This document shows, one piece after another, positions 1-8,218 of a stretch of 33,806 bases of DNA (position 1 is its first letter; each line of letters opens with the position of its first letter). The DNA is taken from positions 1 to 33,806 of the forward strand of contig JAMWZA010000046.1 of assembly GCA_024305105.1 (NCBI GenBank), in the 5' to 3' direction. This DNA is from Marinoscillum sp. (lineage in GTDB: Bacteria > Bacteroidota > Bacteroidia > Cytophagales > Cyclobacteriaceae). A program made the position numbers and the translations under genes. The notes beneath the pieces were generated by a model, which saw nothing but the letters and a program-made list of their open reading frames with translations, made no database searches and had not been told where the DNA came from.

Positions 1-774
1 ACCTTCGATGACAACCGGTTAAAATTTATCAACCGGGCGCATTCCAGAGAAGAAGCGCTGGCTTGCCTGACGAATGCGCGTAAAGTTGGTTTTGACAACA
101 TTTCTGCAGACCTCATTTACGCATTGCCGCCTGATGATCTGGCTTACTGGGAGCGTGACCTTGATCAACTCATTGAGTTTGATTTGGAGCATTTGTCCTT
201 ATACGGCCTCACAATCGAAGAGAAAACAGTCTTTGGGAAATGGCGTCAAAAAGAAAAATTGAAAGAAGTCCCTGAGAATACCGCTGCTACCCAATATGAA
301 GTGGCTATCGAGCGAATGAAAGCAGCAGGATTTCAACACTATGAGGTCTCCAACTTCTGCAAACCTGGCTTTCACTCACGTCATAATACGGGATATTGGG
401 AAGACAAAAAATATTTAGGCATTGGACCGGGAGCACACTCCTATGACGGAACCAATCGAGGAGCTAACATTGCCAATAATTCGAAATACATTCACGCAAT
501 TGAGAAAGAAGAGCTTCCAATAACGATTGAACAACTCTCGAAAACGGATCAATTAAATGATTTTATTTTTACGCATTTAAGAACAAGAAAAGGACTGAAC
601 TGCCAGACGGTTTTACTTAAGTTTGGAGTAAACGTCATAGATGACTATCAGTACCTCATTGATTCGTGGCTCAACGATAAACTGATCGAATTAAACGAAA
701 ATACGTTGGCACTTACCTCAAAAGGGTTCATGATTGCTGACGAAATTACCTGGAGACTGTTTTATGACTCTTAG
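1..774 (+). CDS. hemW: HemW-like radical SAM heme chaperone, 3' part (5' end outside window)
   Basis: The open frame runs from base 1 without a start, so this is the C-terminal ~257 residues of a protein usually about 375-380 long; the radical SAM CxxxCxxC segment lies outside the window. Recognisable HemW/HemN-like blocks are NRAHS, the DLIYALP segment, LSLYGLTIEEKTVFGKW, HYEVSNF, the HNTGYW block and LGIGPGAHSY, followed by a C-terminal winged-helix-like region. HemW is an oxygen-independent coproporphyrinogen oxidase homologue that acts in the cytoplasm as a heme chaperone; older annotations call it HemN-like, but true HemN is longer and has a different N-terminus. The next gene lies 35 bp downstream on the same strand. 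Confidence 0.9.
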   Translation, partial: TFDDNRLKFINRAHSREEALACLTNARKVGFDNISADLIYALPPDDLAYWERDLDQLIEFDLEHLSLYGLTIEEKTVFGKWRQKEKLKEVPENTAATQYEVAIERMKAAGFQHYEVSNFCKPGFHSRHNTGYWEDKKYLGIGPGAHSYDGTNRGANIANNSKYIHAIEKEELPITIEQLSKTDQLNDFIFTHLRTRKGLNCQTVLLKFGVNVIDDYQYLIDSWLNDKLIELNENTLALTSKGFMIADEITWRLFYDS

Positions 775-809
775 AATCCTTACTTTTAGTTGTCAACCAC
801 CTTGCATTA

Positions 810-1175
810 ATGGATAAAGAACAGAAAAAGGCTGTAATGCTCCTTAAGTCGCTCATTCTTCACTACCATGGGTTGGATGATGATGAACGCGCTATTTTAG
901 AAAATGCTGCCAATCGGATGGACAGTAAAGAAGAGCTGGATTGGGCCAATAATTTTATCTCAGAGGATTACTTATCTGCTTTTGAGCGGGCCAGGGATTT
1001 CTTCGCCAAAACGATTGTGAAGTTTAGCAATGCGGATCGCATCACTCACCTGCAAGATGCGTGGGAAGAAAACCATGAAAAAGGCTATGTAACCGAAATG
1101 GAGACCACTGCGATGATCAACCTTTCTAAAGACTGGCAAGTTGAAAAAGAGTTTCTGGAAGTAATCCAGAATTAG
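810..1175 (+). CDS. conserved-looking hypothetical protein, 121 aa
   Basis: I do not recognise the family. It is a soluble, charged, probably all-helical protein (MDKEQKKAVMLLKSLILHYH at the start) with no signal peptide, membrane segment or cysteine motif. It follows hemW by 35 bp on the same strand and may be co-transcribed. Its stop codon overlaps the stop of the convergent response-regulator gene by 4 bp (TTAG read on both strands). The even amino-acid use and tight packing between two genes support it as real. No function can be assigned. Confidence 0.7.
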   Translation: MDKEQKKAVMLLKSLILHYHGLDDDERAILENAANRMDSKEELDWANNFISEDYLSAFERARDFFAKTIVKFSNADRITHLQDAWEENHEKGYVTEMETTAMINLSKDWQVEKEFLEVIQN

Positions 1176-1888
1176 AGCGACATCTTCTCTTTAAAGCGTG
1201 CGGCCTGCCTGCGACTAACTTCAATTTTCTCTCCTCCTTTGAGCTGAACCAATAAACCCCCATTAAACCATGTGTCAATATTCTCTACCCAACCTAAATT
1301 GATTATGTGCTTCCGACTTGCTCGAAAAAAGGTACGATCATCCAGTCGCTCATCCAGAGCATTCAGCGATTTATGAATCATCGGCTTGTTGCTGCCGAAG
1401 TACACCTTAATGTAGTTGCCGTCAGATTCAAACAGCCGTACGTCTGCTAGCTTTACGAACCAACACTTATCGCCATCTTTGACAAATACCTGATCTTCTT
1501 TGCCAAGTGTTTTCTTGTCTGATGATTTATTCTTGGTTTCCTCTTGTACTTTCAATTTGGCAATAGCTTCTTCTAAGCGTTCTGGTTGAATAGGCTTTAA
1601 TAAATAATCAAGGGCGTTTACTTCAAAAGCTTTTAACGCAAATTCATCGTAGGCCGTTGTGAAAATGACCTTGGGCACAGAGTCAAGTGCTTCTAATAAG
1701 TCGAATCCGGTTTTACCAGGCATTTGAATATCCAAAAATATCAGTTCCGGATTGAGCTCGTTGATTTTCTCCAGGGCGTCATCTACATCAGTAGCTTCAC
1801 CTATTACTTCTATTTTCTTATGTGGTTCTAACAAAGACATTAGCTCCTTACGCGCTAATCGCTCATCATCTACTATTAGTGTTTTCAT
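1172..1888 (-). CDS. LytTR-family response regulator (LytR/AlgR type)
   Basis: 238 aa. The N-terminal receiver domain (about 1-120) has the acidic pocket D7-D8, phospho-acceptor D53 in LIFLDIQMPG, the TTAYDEFALKAFE segment and the conserved K in LLKPI. The C-terminal LytTR DNA-binding domain (about 135-238) includes the FESDGNYIKVY and FFRASRKHIINL blocks typical of the fold. It is the output of the kinase encoded just upstream: the two genes overlap by 4 bp (ATGA), which implies translational coupling. LytTR proteins generally bind pairs of direct repeats spaced about two helical turns; the target genes here are unknown. Confidence 0.95.
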   Translation of the reverse strand: MKTLIVDDERLARKELMSLLEPHKKIEVIGEATDVDDALEKINELNPELIFLDIQMPGKTGFDLLEALDSVPKVIFTTAYDEFALKAFEVNALDYLLKPIQPERLEEAIAKLKVQEETKNKSSDKKTLGKEDQVFVKDGDKCWFVKLADVRLFESDGNYIKVYFGSNKPMIHKSLNALDERLDDRTFFRASRKHIINLGWVENIDTWFNGGLLVQLKGGEKIEVSRRQAARFKEKMSL

Positions 1889-2913
1889 AAAGTCTTAGGT
1901 AATACTACTTCCGTTAATACAGTCTTTTTGTTTTCATTGTAAATCTGAAAAGAGGCTTCCTCACCGTAGATGAGTTCTAATCTTTTCCTGGTATTGTTAA
2001 TGCCAAAACCTGACTTGGCTTCTTTACTGGCTTCATACTGGCCAGCATTTTTAATCTGTATTAGCAACCGTTCCTTATCCACTTTGGAAGTTATTTCGAT
2101 AGTACCTCCATTTCGCAAAGTAGATATTCCATGCTTGATTCCATTTTCCACTAAAGTCTGAATCATTAACGGTGGAATCAAGAAGTCCAATGTTTTTTCA
2201 TCAATATCGAACTTTGTTTTCAAACGCTCCTCGTAGCGAATGGTTTCAAGTTCGAGATAATCGCGAACCATTTGTAGTTCTTCTGCAAAGGTCACCAATC
2301 GCTGACGATCTACGGTTAACGAATTTCTCAAAATATTAGAAAGCTGGGTAATGGCACTTTTCGATTTTATCGGATCCTCATCCACCAAAGCCCGAATACT
2401 ATTAAGGGCATTAAAAATAAAGTGAGGATTCAACTGTGACCTTAAGTTTCTTAACTCAATCTCTTTGGCCGCAGCTTCATACTTCAGAGACTTATTATAC
2501 CGCTCAAAGTAATGAAAGATAAAGTAAAAAATGGTCCAAATAAAATAAATGAACATCGTACCCACGATGTTGAAAAATACCGTAAATGGCGCAAAGTCCT
2601 GACTATTCAGCTCATCGATAATTGAGGAATAACCAAGTAAAAACGAGAAGTTGAGTGAGCTAAGAATCAGGTTTAGCGTAAATAGCCTTGGTATGAGTTG
2701 GATAAAACTGAGATTCAACCACCCCTTATGAATGACAATAAACCTCAGCAGGTGAGTGGAACCCAAATAGAAAAGCACCAGTAACACCTCGCCTAGTAGA
2801 TGATAGGAGTCAGGGGTGTTTTGCTGTGCAGTGGAATATAAGAAGATTTGCAGTAGCCCGTATAATGACCATCCTCCTATCTGACAAAACCAGTAAATCT
2901 TTCGTTTATTCAT
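1885..2913 (-). CDS. LytS-type sensor histidine kinase (His_kinase family)
   Basis: About 342 aa. Four hydrophobic membrane segments fill roughly residues 5-150, followed by a short linker and the His_kinase (PF06580-type) phosphoacceptor region with NPHFIFNALNSIRAL, whose H is the expected phosphorylation site. A HATPase_c domain follows, with the N-box LVENGIKHG and a GFGINNTRKRL glycine box. The frame stays open to a GTG at 2926-2928. I chose the ATG at 2911-2913 because an AAAGAGGA stretch lies just upstream of it. The ligand is unknown; there is no extracytoplasmic domain, so sensing is probably within the membrane. It is the partner of the overlapping LytTR regulator. Confidence 0.93.
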   Translation of the reverse strand: MNKRKIYWFCQIGGWSLYGLLQIFLYSTAQQNTPDSYHLLGEVLLVLFYLGSTHLLRFIVIHKGWLNLSFIQLIPRLFTLNLILSSLNFSFLLGYSSIIDELNSQDFAPFTVFFNIVGTMFIYFIWTIFYFIFHYFERYNKSLKYEAAAKEIELRNLRSQLNPHFIFNALNSIRALVDEDPIKSKSAITQLSNILRNSLTVDRQRLVTFAEELQMVRDYLELETIRYEERLKTKFDIDEKTLDFLIPPLMIQTLVENGIKHGISTLRNGGTIEITSKVDKERLLIQIKNAGQYEASKEAKSGFGINNTRKRLELIYGEEASFQIYNENKKTVLTEVVLPKTL

Positions 2914-2995
2914 CGATCCTCTTTGCACTCAGCCTCCAAAAGAAATAAAATTTCATAGCTCCTAATCAGAATGGAAGAAAATTTACACCAATGGT

Positions 2996-5851
2996 CTATT
3001 TGAGTTCTTCCTGTAAAAACCTGGCCGTATAACTTTCTTTGCTTTTCGCCACTTCTTCCGGTGTGCCCTGAGCAATGATCTGGCCACCGCCCTCACCACC
3101 TTCCGGACCTAAGTCAATAATGTGGTCTGCTACTTTGATCACGTCCATGTTATGCTCTATTATTAGCACCGAGTTACCTTTAGAGACCAATTTCTGAACC
3201 ACTTCTAATAAGTGCTGAATGTCCTGAAAATGTAATCCGGTAGTAGGTTCATCCAGAATGTAAAACGTCTTACCTGTGTCTCTTTTCGATAACTCGGTAG
3301 CAAGTTTCACACGCTGCGCTTCGCCCCCAGACAATGTGGTGGCATGCTGACCCAGAGAGATGTATCCAAGACCTACTTCATTTAGCGTTTCGATCTTTTT
3401 TAGAATTTTGGGCTGATGTTCGAAAAACTGCACCGCCTGCTCCACAGTCATGTCCAGCACATCAGAGACAGATTTGCCTTTAAAACGTACTTCAAGGGTT
3501 TCGCGGTTGTAGCGTTTGCCTTTGCACGTTTCACAAGGGACGTGTACATCTGGCAAAAAGTCCATTTCAATTACGCGCATTCCTCCTCCCTGACATGTTT
3601 CACAGCGTCCACCTTTTACATTAAAAGAAAACCTACCAGGCTTGTACCCTCTGATCTTTGCTTCAGGAAGCTCTGAAAATAGTGACCTGATGTCCGTGAA
3701 AACTCCCGTATAAGTAGCAGGATTTGATCTTGGTGTCCTACCGATTGGGGATTGGTCCACTTCGATTACTTTATCCAAATGCTCCAACCCTTTCAGTTCT
3801 TTGTGCGGTAGCGCTTCAGCTCTGGACTTGTAAAAGAATTTCCTCAGAATGGGGTAAAGCGTCTCATGAATGAGTGATGACTTACCACTCCCCGATACAC
3901 CGGTAACACAAACCAATGCACCTAGCGGCAACTTCAAATCAACTTTCTTTAAGTTGTGGCCGGTAGCTCCTTTAAGGTGCAGAAAATCACCATTGCCTTT
4001 TCGTCGTTCTTTAGGCACTTCAATGGAGAGCTTGCCTGTAAGGAAATCCGACGTGAGGGATTTATTCTTTAGAAACTCTTTGGGAGGCTGAGCTGCCATG
4101 ATATGACCACCATGTCTGCCCGCGCCTGGTCCTATGTCCACGATGTAATCTGACGCCAGCATCATGTCTTTGTCATGCTCTACTACAATGACCGTATTGC
4201 CCAGATCACGCAGATCTTTGAGAGCCTGAATGAGTTTCACATTATCTCGCTGGTGTAAGCCAATACTGGGTTCGTCCAGAATGTATAATACGTTAACCAG
4301 CTGCGTACCAATCTGCGTGGCTAATCGAATCCGCTGTGCCTCTCCACCAGATAGCGTTCGTAATGGTCTATTTAAGCTGAGGTAGGTAAGCCCTACGTCC
4401 AAAAGAAATCCAATACGTTTCCTAATTTCTTTCAGGATTTCCGCAGCGATCATATTCTGACGGTCATCCAATCGGTCCTCAAGGTCCACAAACCAATCGG
4501 CCAATTTAATGATGTTGAGCTCCCCTAATTCACCAATGTGCTCATCGGCTATTTTGAAGTGCAGTGACTCTTTTTTCAAACGGTAGCCGTCACAGTCTGG
4601 GCATGTAGCCACATCGGTAAACTCCTCTACCCATTGTCTGATTTTGTCACTCCCGGCATCTTTTTGCTTTTCTAAAAACTGGATGATCCCTTCAAATTTG
4701 GTGTTCCAGTCGGTGCCTGGATACTTCACAGAACTCACAGCGACTGGCACACTGTCGCCATAGAGCAGAACATTCATCACTTTTTCCGGAATGTCTTTGA
4801 TAGGCGTGGAGAGGTTTACTTTATTCTTTTTGAGGATGGCTTCTATCTTTTTAAAAATCCAGATATCCCGATACTCTCCTAGTGGTGCTATACCACCACG
4901 ACTTATTGATAATTTTGGATCCGGAATAACCGATTCTCTTGAGATTTCTTCGATAACACCAAGCCCATTGCATTTTTGGCAAGCTCCATAAGGGCTATTA
5001 AAGGAGAACGTATTTGGTGCCGGTTCGTCATAAGACAATCCAGACTCAGGGTCCATCAGGAATTTTGAGAAATGCGCCGTTTCTCCATTTTGGTCCTGTA
5101 CCATTAAGATTCCATTGGCGTGTTTGAATGCCGCCTGGATGGATTGCCGAATTCGTTTCTCATCCGACTTCTTCACAACTACCCGATCGACCACTATCTC
5201 TATATCGTGGGTTTTATATCGGTCTACCTGCATTTTAGGAACCAAATCCTGGATTTCGCCATTGACGCGCACTTTGGTAAAGCCCATTTTGCGAACCTGT
5301 ACGAACAGCTCACGATAGTGTCCCTTACGACCTTTTACCACAGGTGCTAGAACGATCAGTTTTTCACCATCATAGGTCTTCAGGATGTGATCCAGAATCT
5401 GGTCTTCGGATTGCTTGACCATTTTTTTACCTGAGAGATAGGAATACGCCTCGCCAGCTCTGGCAAACAACAATCTTAGAAAATCATAAATCTCCGTTAC
5501 GGTCCCTACTGTAGAGCGCGGATTACGCGAAGTGGTTTTCTGCTCAATTGAAATTACCGGACTGAGACCATTGATTTTGTCCACGTCCGGTCGCTCCATA
5601 TTGCCAATGAATGACCGGGCGTATGCTGAGAAGCTCTCCATATAGCGTCGCTGGCCTTCTGCATAGATGGTGTCAAACGCCAGAGAAGACTTACCGCTAC
5701 CACTAATCCCTGTGATCACCACCAGCTGGTTTCTGGGAATAGTCAGATTTACCTCCTTAAGGTTGTGCTCACGAGCACCATATATTTCTATGGATTGCTG
5801 TTTAACGACTGAATCGGCTTTGCGATCCACTTCTGCATTTACCACTGTCAT
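2996..5851 (-). CDS. uvrA: excinuclease ABC subunit UvrA
   Basis: 951 aa, close to the usual ~940. It is the damage-recognition ATPase of nucleotide excision repair, acting as a dimer that loads UvrB. It contains two ABC ATPase modules: Walker [14 protein letters not shown] near residue 47 and [15 protein letters not shown] near 650, and the signatures [12 protein letters not shown] near 500 and [12 protein letters not shown] near 842. Zinc-binding cysteine pairs are CQKCNG (about 293), CPDCDG (about 417), CETCQGGG (about 750) and CETCKGKR (about 775), so the UvrA zinc modules look complete. It lies 21 bp downstream of the LOG-family gene on the same strand and is probably co-transcribed with it. 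Confidence 0.98.
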   Translation of the reverse strand: MTVVNAEVDRKADSVVKQQSIEIYGAREHNLKEVNLTIPRNQLVVITGISGSGKSSLAFDTIYAEGQRRYMESFSAYARSFIGNMERPDVDKINGLSPVISIEQKTTSRNPRSTVGTVTEIYDFLRLLFARAGEAYSYLSGKKMVKQSEDQILDHILKTYDGEKLIVLAPVVKGRKGHYRELFVQVRKMGFTKVRVNGEIQDLVPKMQVDRYKTHDIEIVVDRVVVKKSDEKRIRQSIQAAFKHANGILMVQDQNGETAHFSKFLMDPESGLSYDEPAPNTFSFNSPYGACQKCNGLGVIEEISRESVIPDPKLSISRGGIAPLGEYRDIWIFKKIEAILKKNKVNLSTPIKDIPEKVMNVLLYGDSVPVAVSSVKYPGTDWNTKFEGIIQFLEKQKDAGSDKIRQWVEEFTDVATCPDCDGYRLKKESLHFKIADEHIGELGELNIIKLADWFVDLEDRLDDRQNMIAAEILKEIRKRIGFLLDVGLTYLSLNRPLRTLSGGEAQRIRLATQIGTQLVNVLYILDEPSIGLHQRDNVKLIQALKDLRDLGNTVIVVEHDKDMMLASDYIVDIGPGAGRHGGHIMAAQPPKEFLKNKSLTSDFLTGKLSIEVPKERRKGNGDFLHLKGATGHNLKKVDLKLPLGALVCVTGVSGSGKSSLIHETLYPILRKFFYKSRAEALPHKELKGLEHLDKVIEVDQSPIGRTPRSNPATYTGVFTDIRSLFSELPEAKIRGYKPGRFSFNVKGGRCETCQGGGMRVIEMDFLPDVHVPCETCKGKRYNRETLEVRFKGKSVSDVLDMTVEQAVQFFEHQPKILKKIETLNEVGLGYISLGQHATTLSGGEAQRVKLATELSKRDTGKTFYILDEPTTGLHFQDIQHLLEVVQKLVSKGNSVLIIEHNMDVIKVADHIIDLGPEGGEGGGQIIAQGTPEEVAKSKESYTARFLQEELK

Positions 5852-5872
5852 TCAATAACTATTTCTAAAGGA

Positions 5873-6592
5873 TTAGAAGTTTGGACTCAATAGATACTTG
5901 CTGTAGAAATCGTCGATTTCATGAACGGCCTCCTCAGCAGTATCCACCATCTTAAACAAGTCCAGATCCTGTTCATTAATATTTTTCTCTGTAAGCAGTA
6001 CATTTTTAACCCATTCAAATAATCCACCCCAGTATTCTTTACCTACCAATACAATTGGGAACTGTCCGATTTTTTTGGTCTGAATAAGTGTAATGGCTTC
6101 AAACAATTCATCAAGTGTACCAAAACCCCCTGGCATCACAATGAACCCCTGAGAATACTTCACAAACATGACCTTCCTTACAAAGAAGTAGTCAAAATTA
6201 ATGAGTTTATCACGATCTATATAAATGTTGTTGTGTTGTTCGAAGGGAAGGTCAATATTAAGACCAACAGACTTACCGCCCTGCTTGTGAGCACCGCGGT
6301 TACCTGCTTCCATTATACCAGGGCCACCACCTGTGATCACTCCATATCCATGTCGAACCAGTTTGGCGGCAATCTCCTCTGCCATTTTAAAATACTTGTG
6401 ATCTTCTTTCGTTCTGGCTGATCCGAAGATGGAAACACAGGGACCTATTTTGGCAAGTTTTTCAAAACCATCTACAAACTCGGACATAATCTTAAAAATG
6501 GCCCACGAATCTGAGCTTTTGATTTCATTCCAGTCTCTGTCCTTAAACGCTTCCAGGATTTTTTCTTCTTGCTTGCTTTCCTTTTCTGTCAT
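5873..6592 (-). CDS. LOG-family (TIGR00730) Rossmann-fold protein
   Basis: 239 aa. It has the family hallmark GGGPGIMEAGNRGA followed by PGGFGTLDELFE. These residues bind nucleoside monophosphate in LOG enzymes (cytokinin riboside 5'-monophosphate phosphoribohydrolases). Members are often misnamed lysine decarboxylase. In bacteria the physiological substrate is usually AMP-like and often unproven. The N-terminal ~45 residues form a charged helical extension ahead of the SIFGSARTKE strand that begins the fold. It is probably the first gene of a two-gene unit with uvrA. No clear TAnnTTTG box is visible in the 66 bp upstream. Confidence 0.88.
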   Translation of the reverse strand: MTEKESKQEEKILEAFKDRDWNEIKSSDSWAIFKIMSEFVDGFEKLAKIGPCVSIFGSARTKEDHKYFKMAEEIAAKLVRHGYGVITGGGPGIMEAGNRGAHKQGGKSVGLNIDLPFEQHNNIYIDRDKLINFDYFFVRKVMFVKYSQGFIVMPGGFGTLDELFEAITLIQTKKIGQFPIVLVGKEYWGGLFEWVKNVLLTEKNINEQDLDLFKMVDTAEEAVHEIDDFYSKYLLSPNF

Positions 6593-6658
6593 AAAAAAAT
6601 TGAATTAGGGTTAATAACTCTCAGGTTGAAGATAGTGGTATTAGCGGATATTAGTCTA

Positions 6659-7555
6659 TTATACCAAATCCTTTACAGCAGCTTCCACCTCAGTAAATTT
6701 GAACTTAAAGCCGGTGGACTGAATTTTGTCTGAGAGGACATAATTACCTCCCAAAACCATCTCTGCCATTTCCCCCAATATGAGTTTCATCATAAAACCT
6801 GGTACGTTTGGCAGAAACAAGGGCTTCTTCAGTGCTTTGGCGAGCGTTTTGGTTAACGCCTCATTGGTTACGGGATTTGGTGCGGTAGCGTTGTATGTTC
6901 CCTCCAAATTATTTTCAAGCACATAGGCAAATACCTGACACAGGTCCTCCAGATGAATCCAGCTCATGTACTGCTTACCGCTCCCGAGTGGAGCTCCTAC
7001 CAAATAGTTTATTGGCTTAGCAATTTCGACCATGGCGCCACCTTTCTCAGATAAAACCACACCAATTCGAACCTTAGCCACTTTAGTTATTGCCGCAAAA
7101 GTGTCTGCTTCAGTTTCCCATTTTTTCACTACTTCGGCAAGGAAGTCTTCACCAGCGGAGGAATTTTCATCCAAATGACTTTCTCCAGTATCCATTCCAT
7201 AGTAGCCTATAGCACTTGCGCTGATGAAAGAGTCTAATTTGAGATTGGCACTCTTTACCTCATTATAAAGCAGCTTGATCGAATCTACTCGACTGTTAAT
7301 TATGACTTTCTTACGGTCATCCGTCCACCGCTTGTCAGCAACTCCGGCTCCTGCGAGATGAATGATGTGGGTTATCCCATCAATCGCCTTCGGATCAAGG
7401 AAGTTTTCCTTTATATTCCATTCAAACGTTGGGAATTCGGCATCTGGATCTGGAGTTCTACTCAAATGCCGGACCTCATGACCAGAATTGGAAAGAATTT
7501 TGCTTAGTTGATTGCCAACAAGTCCGGTTCCTCCGGTGATTAATATCTTTGCCAT
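6659..7555 (-). CDS. TIGR01777-family NAD(P)-dependent epimerase (YfcH-like)
   Basis: 298 aa from the chosen start. The N-terminal dinucleotide fold begins MAKILITGGTGLVGNQL; the active-site region has SASAIGYYG, where the Y of the short-chain-dehydrogenase/epimerase pair is expected. The C-terminus (LPNVPGFMMKLILGEMAEMVLGGNYVLSDK) matches the DUF1731 tail of this family. The frame is open to an upstream start at 7574-7576, but the N-terminus then gains MSYVILV and overlaps the divergent gene. The ATG at 7553-7555 puts the glycine motif at the expected position. The substrate is unknown for the family. Confidence 0.9.
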   Translation of the reverse strand: MAKILITGGTGLVGNQLSKILSNSGHEVRHLSRTPDPDAEFPTFEWNIKENFLDPKAIDGITHIIHLAGAGVADKRWTDDRKKVIINSRVDSIKLLYNEVKSANLKLDSFISASAIGYYGMDTGESHLDENSSAGEDFLAEVVKKWETEADTFAAITKVAKVRIGVVLSEKGGAMVEIAKPINYLVGAPLGSGKQYMSWIHLEDLCQVFAYVLENNLEGTYNATAPNPVTNEALTKTLAKALKKPLFLPNVPGFMMKLILGEMAEMVLGGNYVLSDKIQSTGFKFKFTEVEAAVKDLV

Positions 7556-7569
7556 AACTAGGATAACAT

Positions 7570-8157
7570 ATGACAAGCCGAATCCTCTTTTTTTCTACGT
7601 TATTTTTTATGACCCTGTTTGCCGGTTCACAGGCTTTCGATTCACGAATAGATGAGACCTCCCTGGCAATAGCTGGTCAAAATCAAAAAGGTTTTCTGAC
7701 GCGCTTCACTATTTCGGCCAAGCAACTGGAAAAAGCCTGGTGGCGCTATTGTCGAGAGTTTGGGAGACCGCTGAATATGAAGGGCTACTATAAGGTTACG
7801 ATACCAAGTGAGTTGAATGGTGGAAATGTCAACCTTAACCTCCTCAGCAAATCCATGTCTAGTAAAACAGGCAGCACTTTTTTCCTTGCTTTAGATAGAG
7901 AAGGTGTTCCAACTGACAAAGTGAAGGCTTACCACAGTCAAGTCGAGCAAATTCTGCAATCTTTCAAAATATCATTTGCCACAGAGCAACTGGAGGAACA
8001 ATTGGCGGATCTTGAAAAAGATGCCAAAAAAACAAGCAAGCGCGTGGCAAAGTCTACAGGTAATTCTAAAGATCGACATCTTCAGGAACTTAGGAAGGTT
8101 GAGGAAAAAATAGAAGCGATCAAACTGCGGCTAGCCGAAGTAAACAGTGCCTACTAG
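7570..8157 (+). CDS. secreted hypothetical protein with C-terminal coiled coil
   Basis: 195 aa. A signal peptide covers about residues 1-22 (ILFFSTLFFMTLFAGSQA), so the product is exported, probably to the periplasm. Residues ~40-125 form a compact region rich in aromatic and basic residues (LEKAWWRYCREFGRPLNMK). Residues ~130-195 are heptad-like and strongly charged, predicting a coiled coil (EQLEEQLADLEKDAKK, HLQELRKVEEKIEAIKLRLAE). I do not recognise a family. It starts only 14 bp from the divergent epimerase start, so the two promoters must overlap each other's 5' ends. It ends at a strong hairpin shared with the convergent TonB receptor gene. Confidence 0.8.
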   Translation: MTSRILFFSTLFFMTLFAGSQAFDSRIDETSLAIAGQNQKGFLTRFTISAKQLEKAWWRYCREFGRPLNMKGYYKVTIPSELNGGNVNLNLLSKSMSSKTGSTFFLALDREGVPTDKVKAYHSQVEQILQSFKISFATEQLEEQLADLEKDAKKTSKRVAKSTGNSKDRHLQELRKVEEKIEAIKLRLAEVNSAY

Positions 8158-8166
8158 AAACGAAGA

Positions 8167-8186
8167 AAGCCCGGTCCCCCGGGCTT
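8167..8186. terminator. hairpin terminator between convergent genes
   Basis: There is a perfect 8-bp stem, AAGCCCGG paired with CCGGGCTT, around a 4-nt TCCC loop. Read on the minus strand the stem is followed by a T-rich stretch (TTTCTTCGTTT), which suits it as the end of the TonB receptor transcript. On the plus strand it lies 9 bp past the stop of the secreted protein gene and probably works for both. Confidence 0.7.
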
Positions 8187-8218
8187 AAATCCATTCTAAA
8201 TGTAATGAAGATGAGTAT

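Noticed and set aside
5115-5350. Overlapping plus-strand frames inside uvrA
   Set aside because: Antisense shadows of a full-length, motif-complete uvrA.
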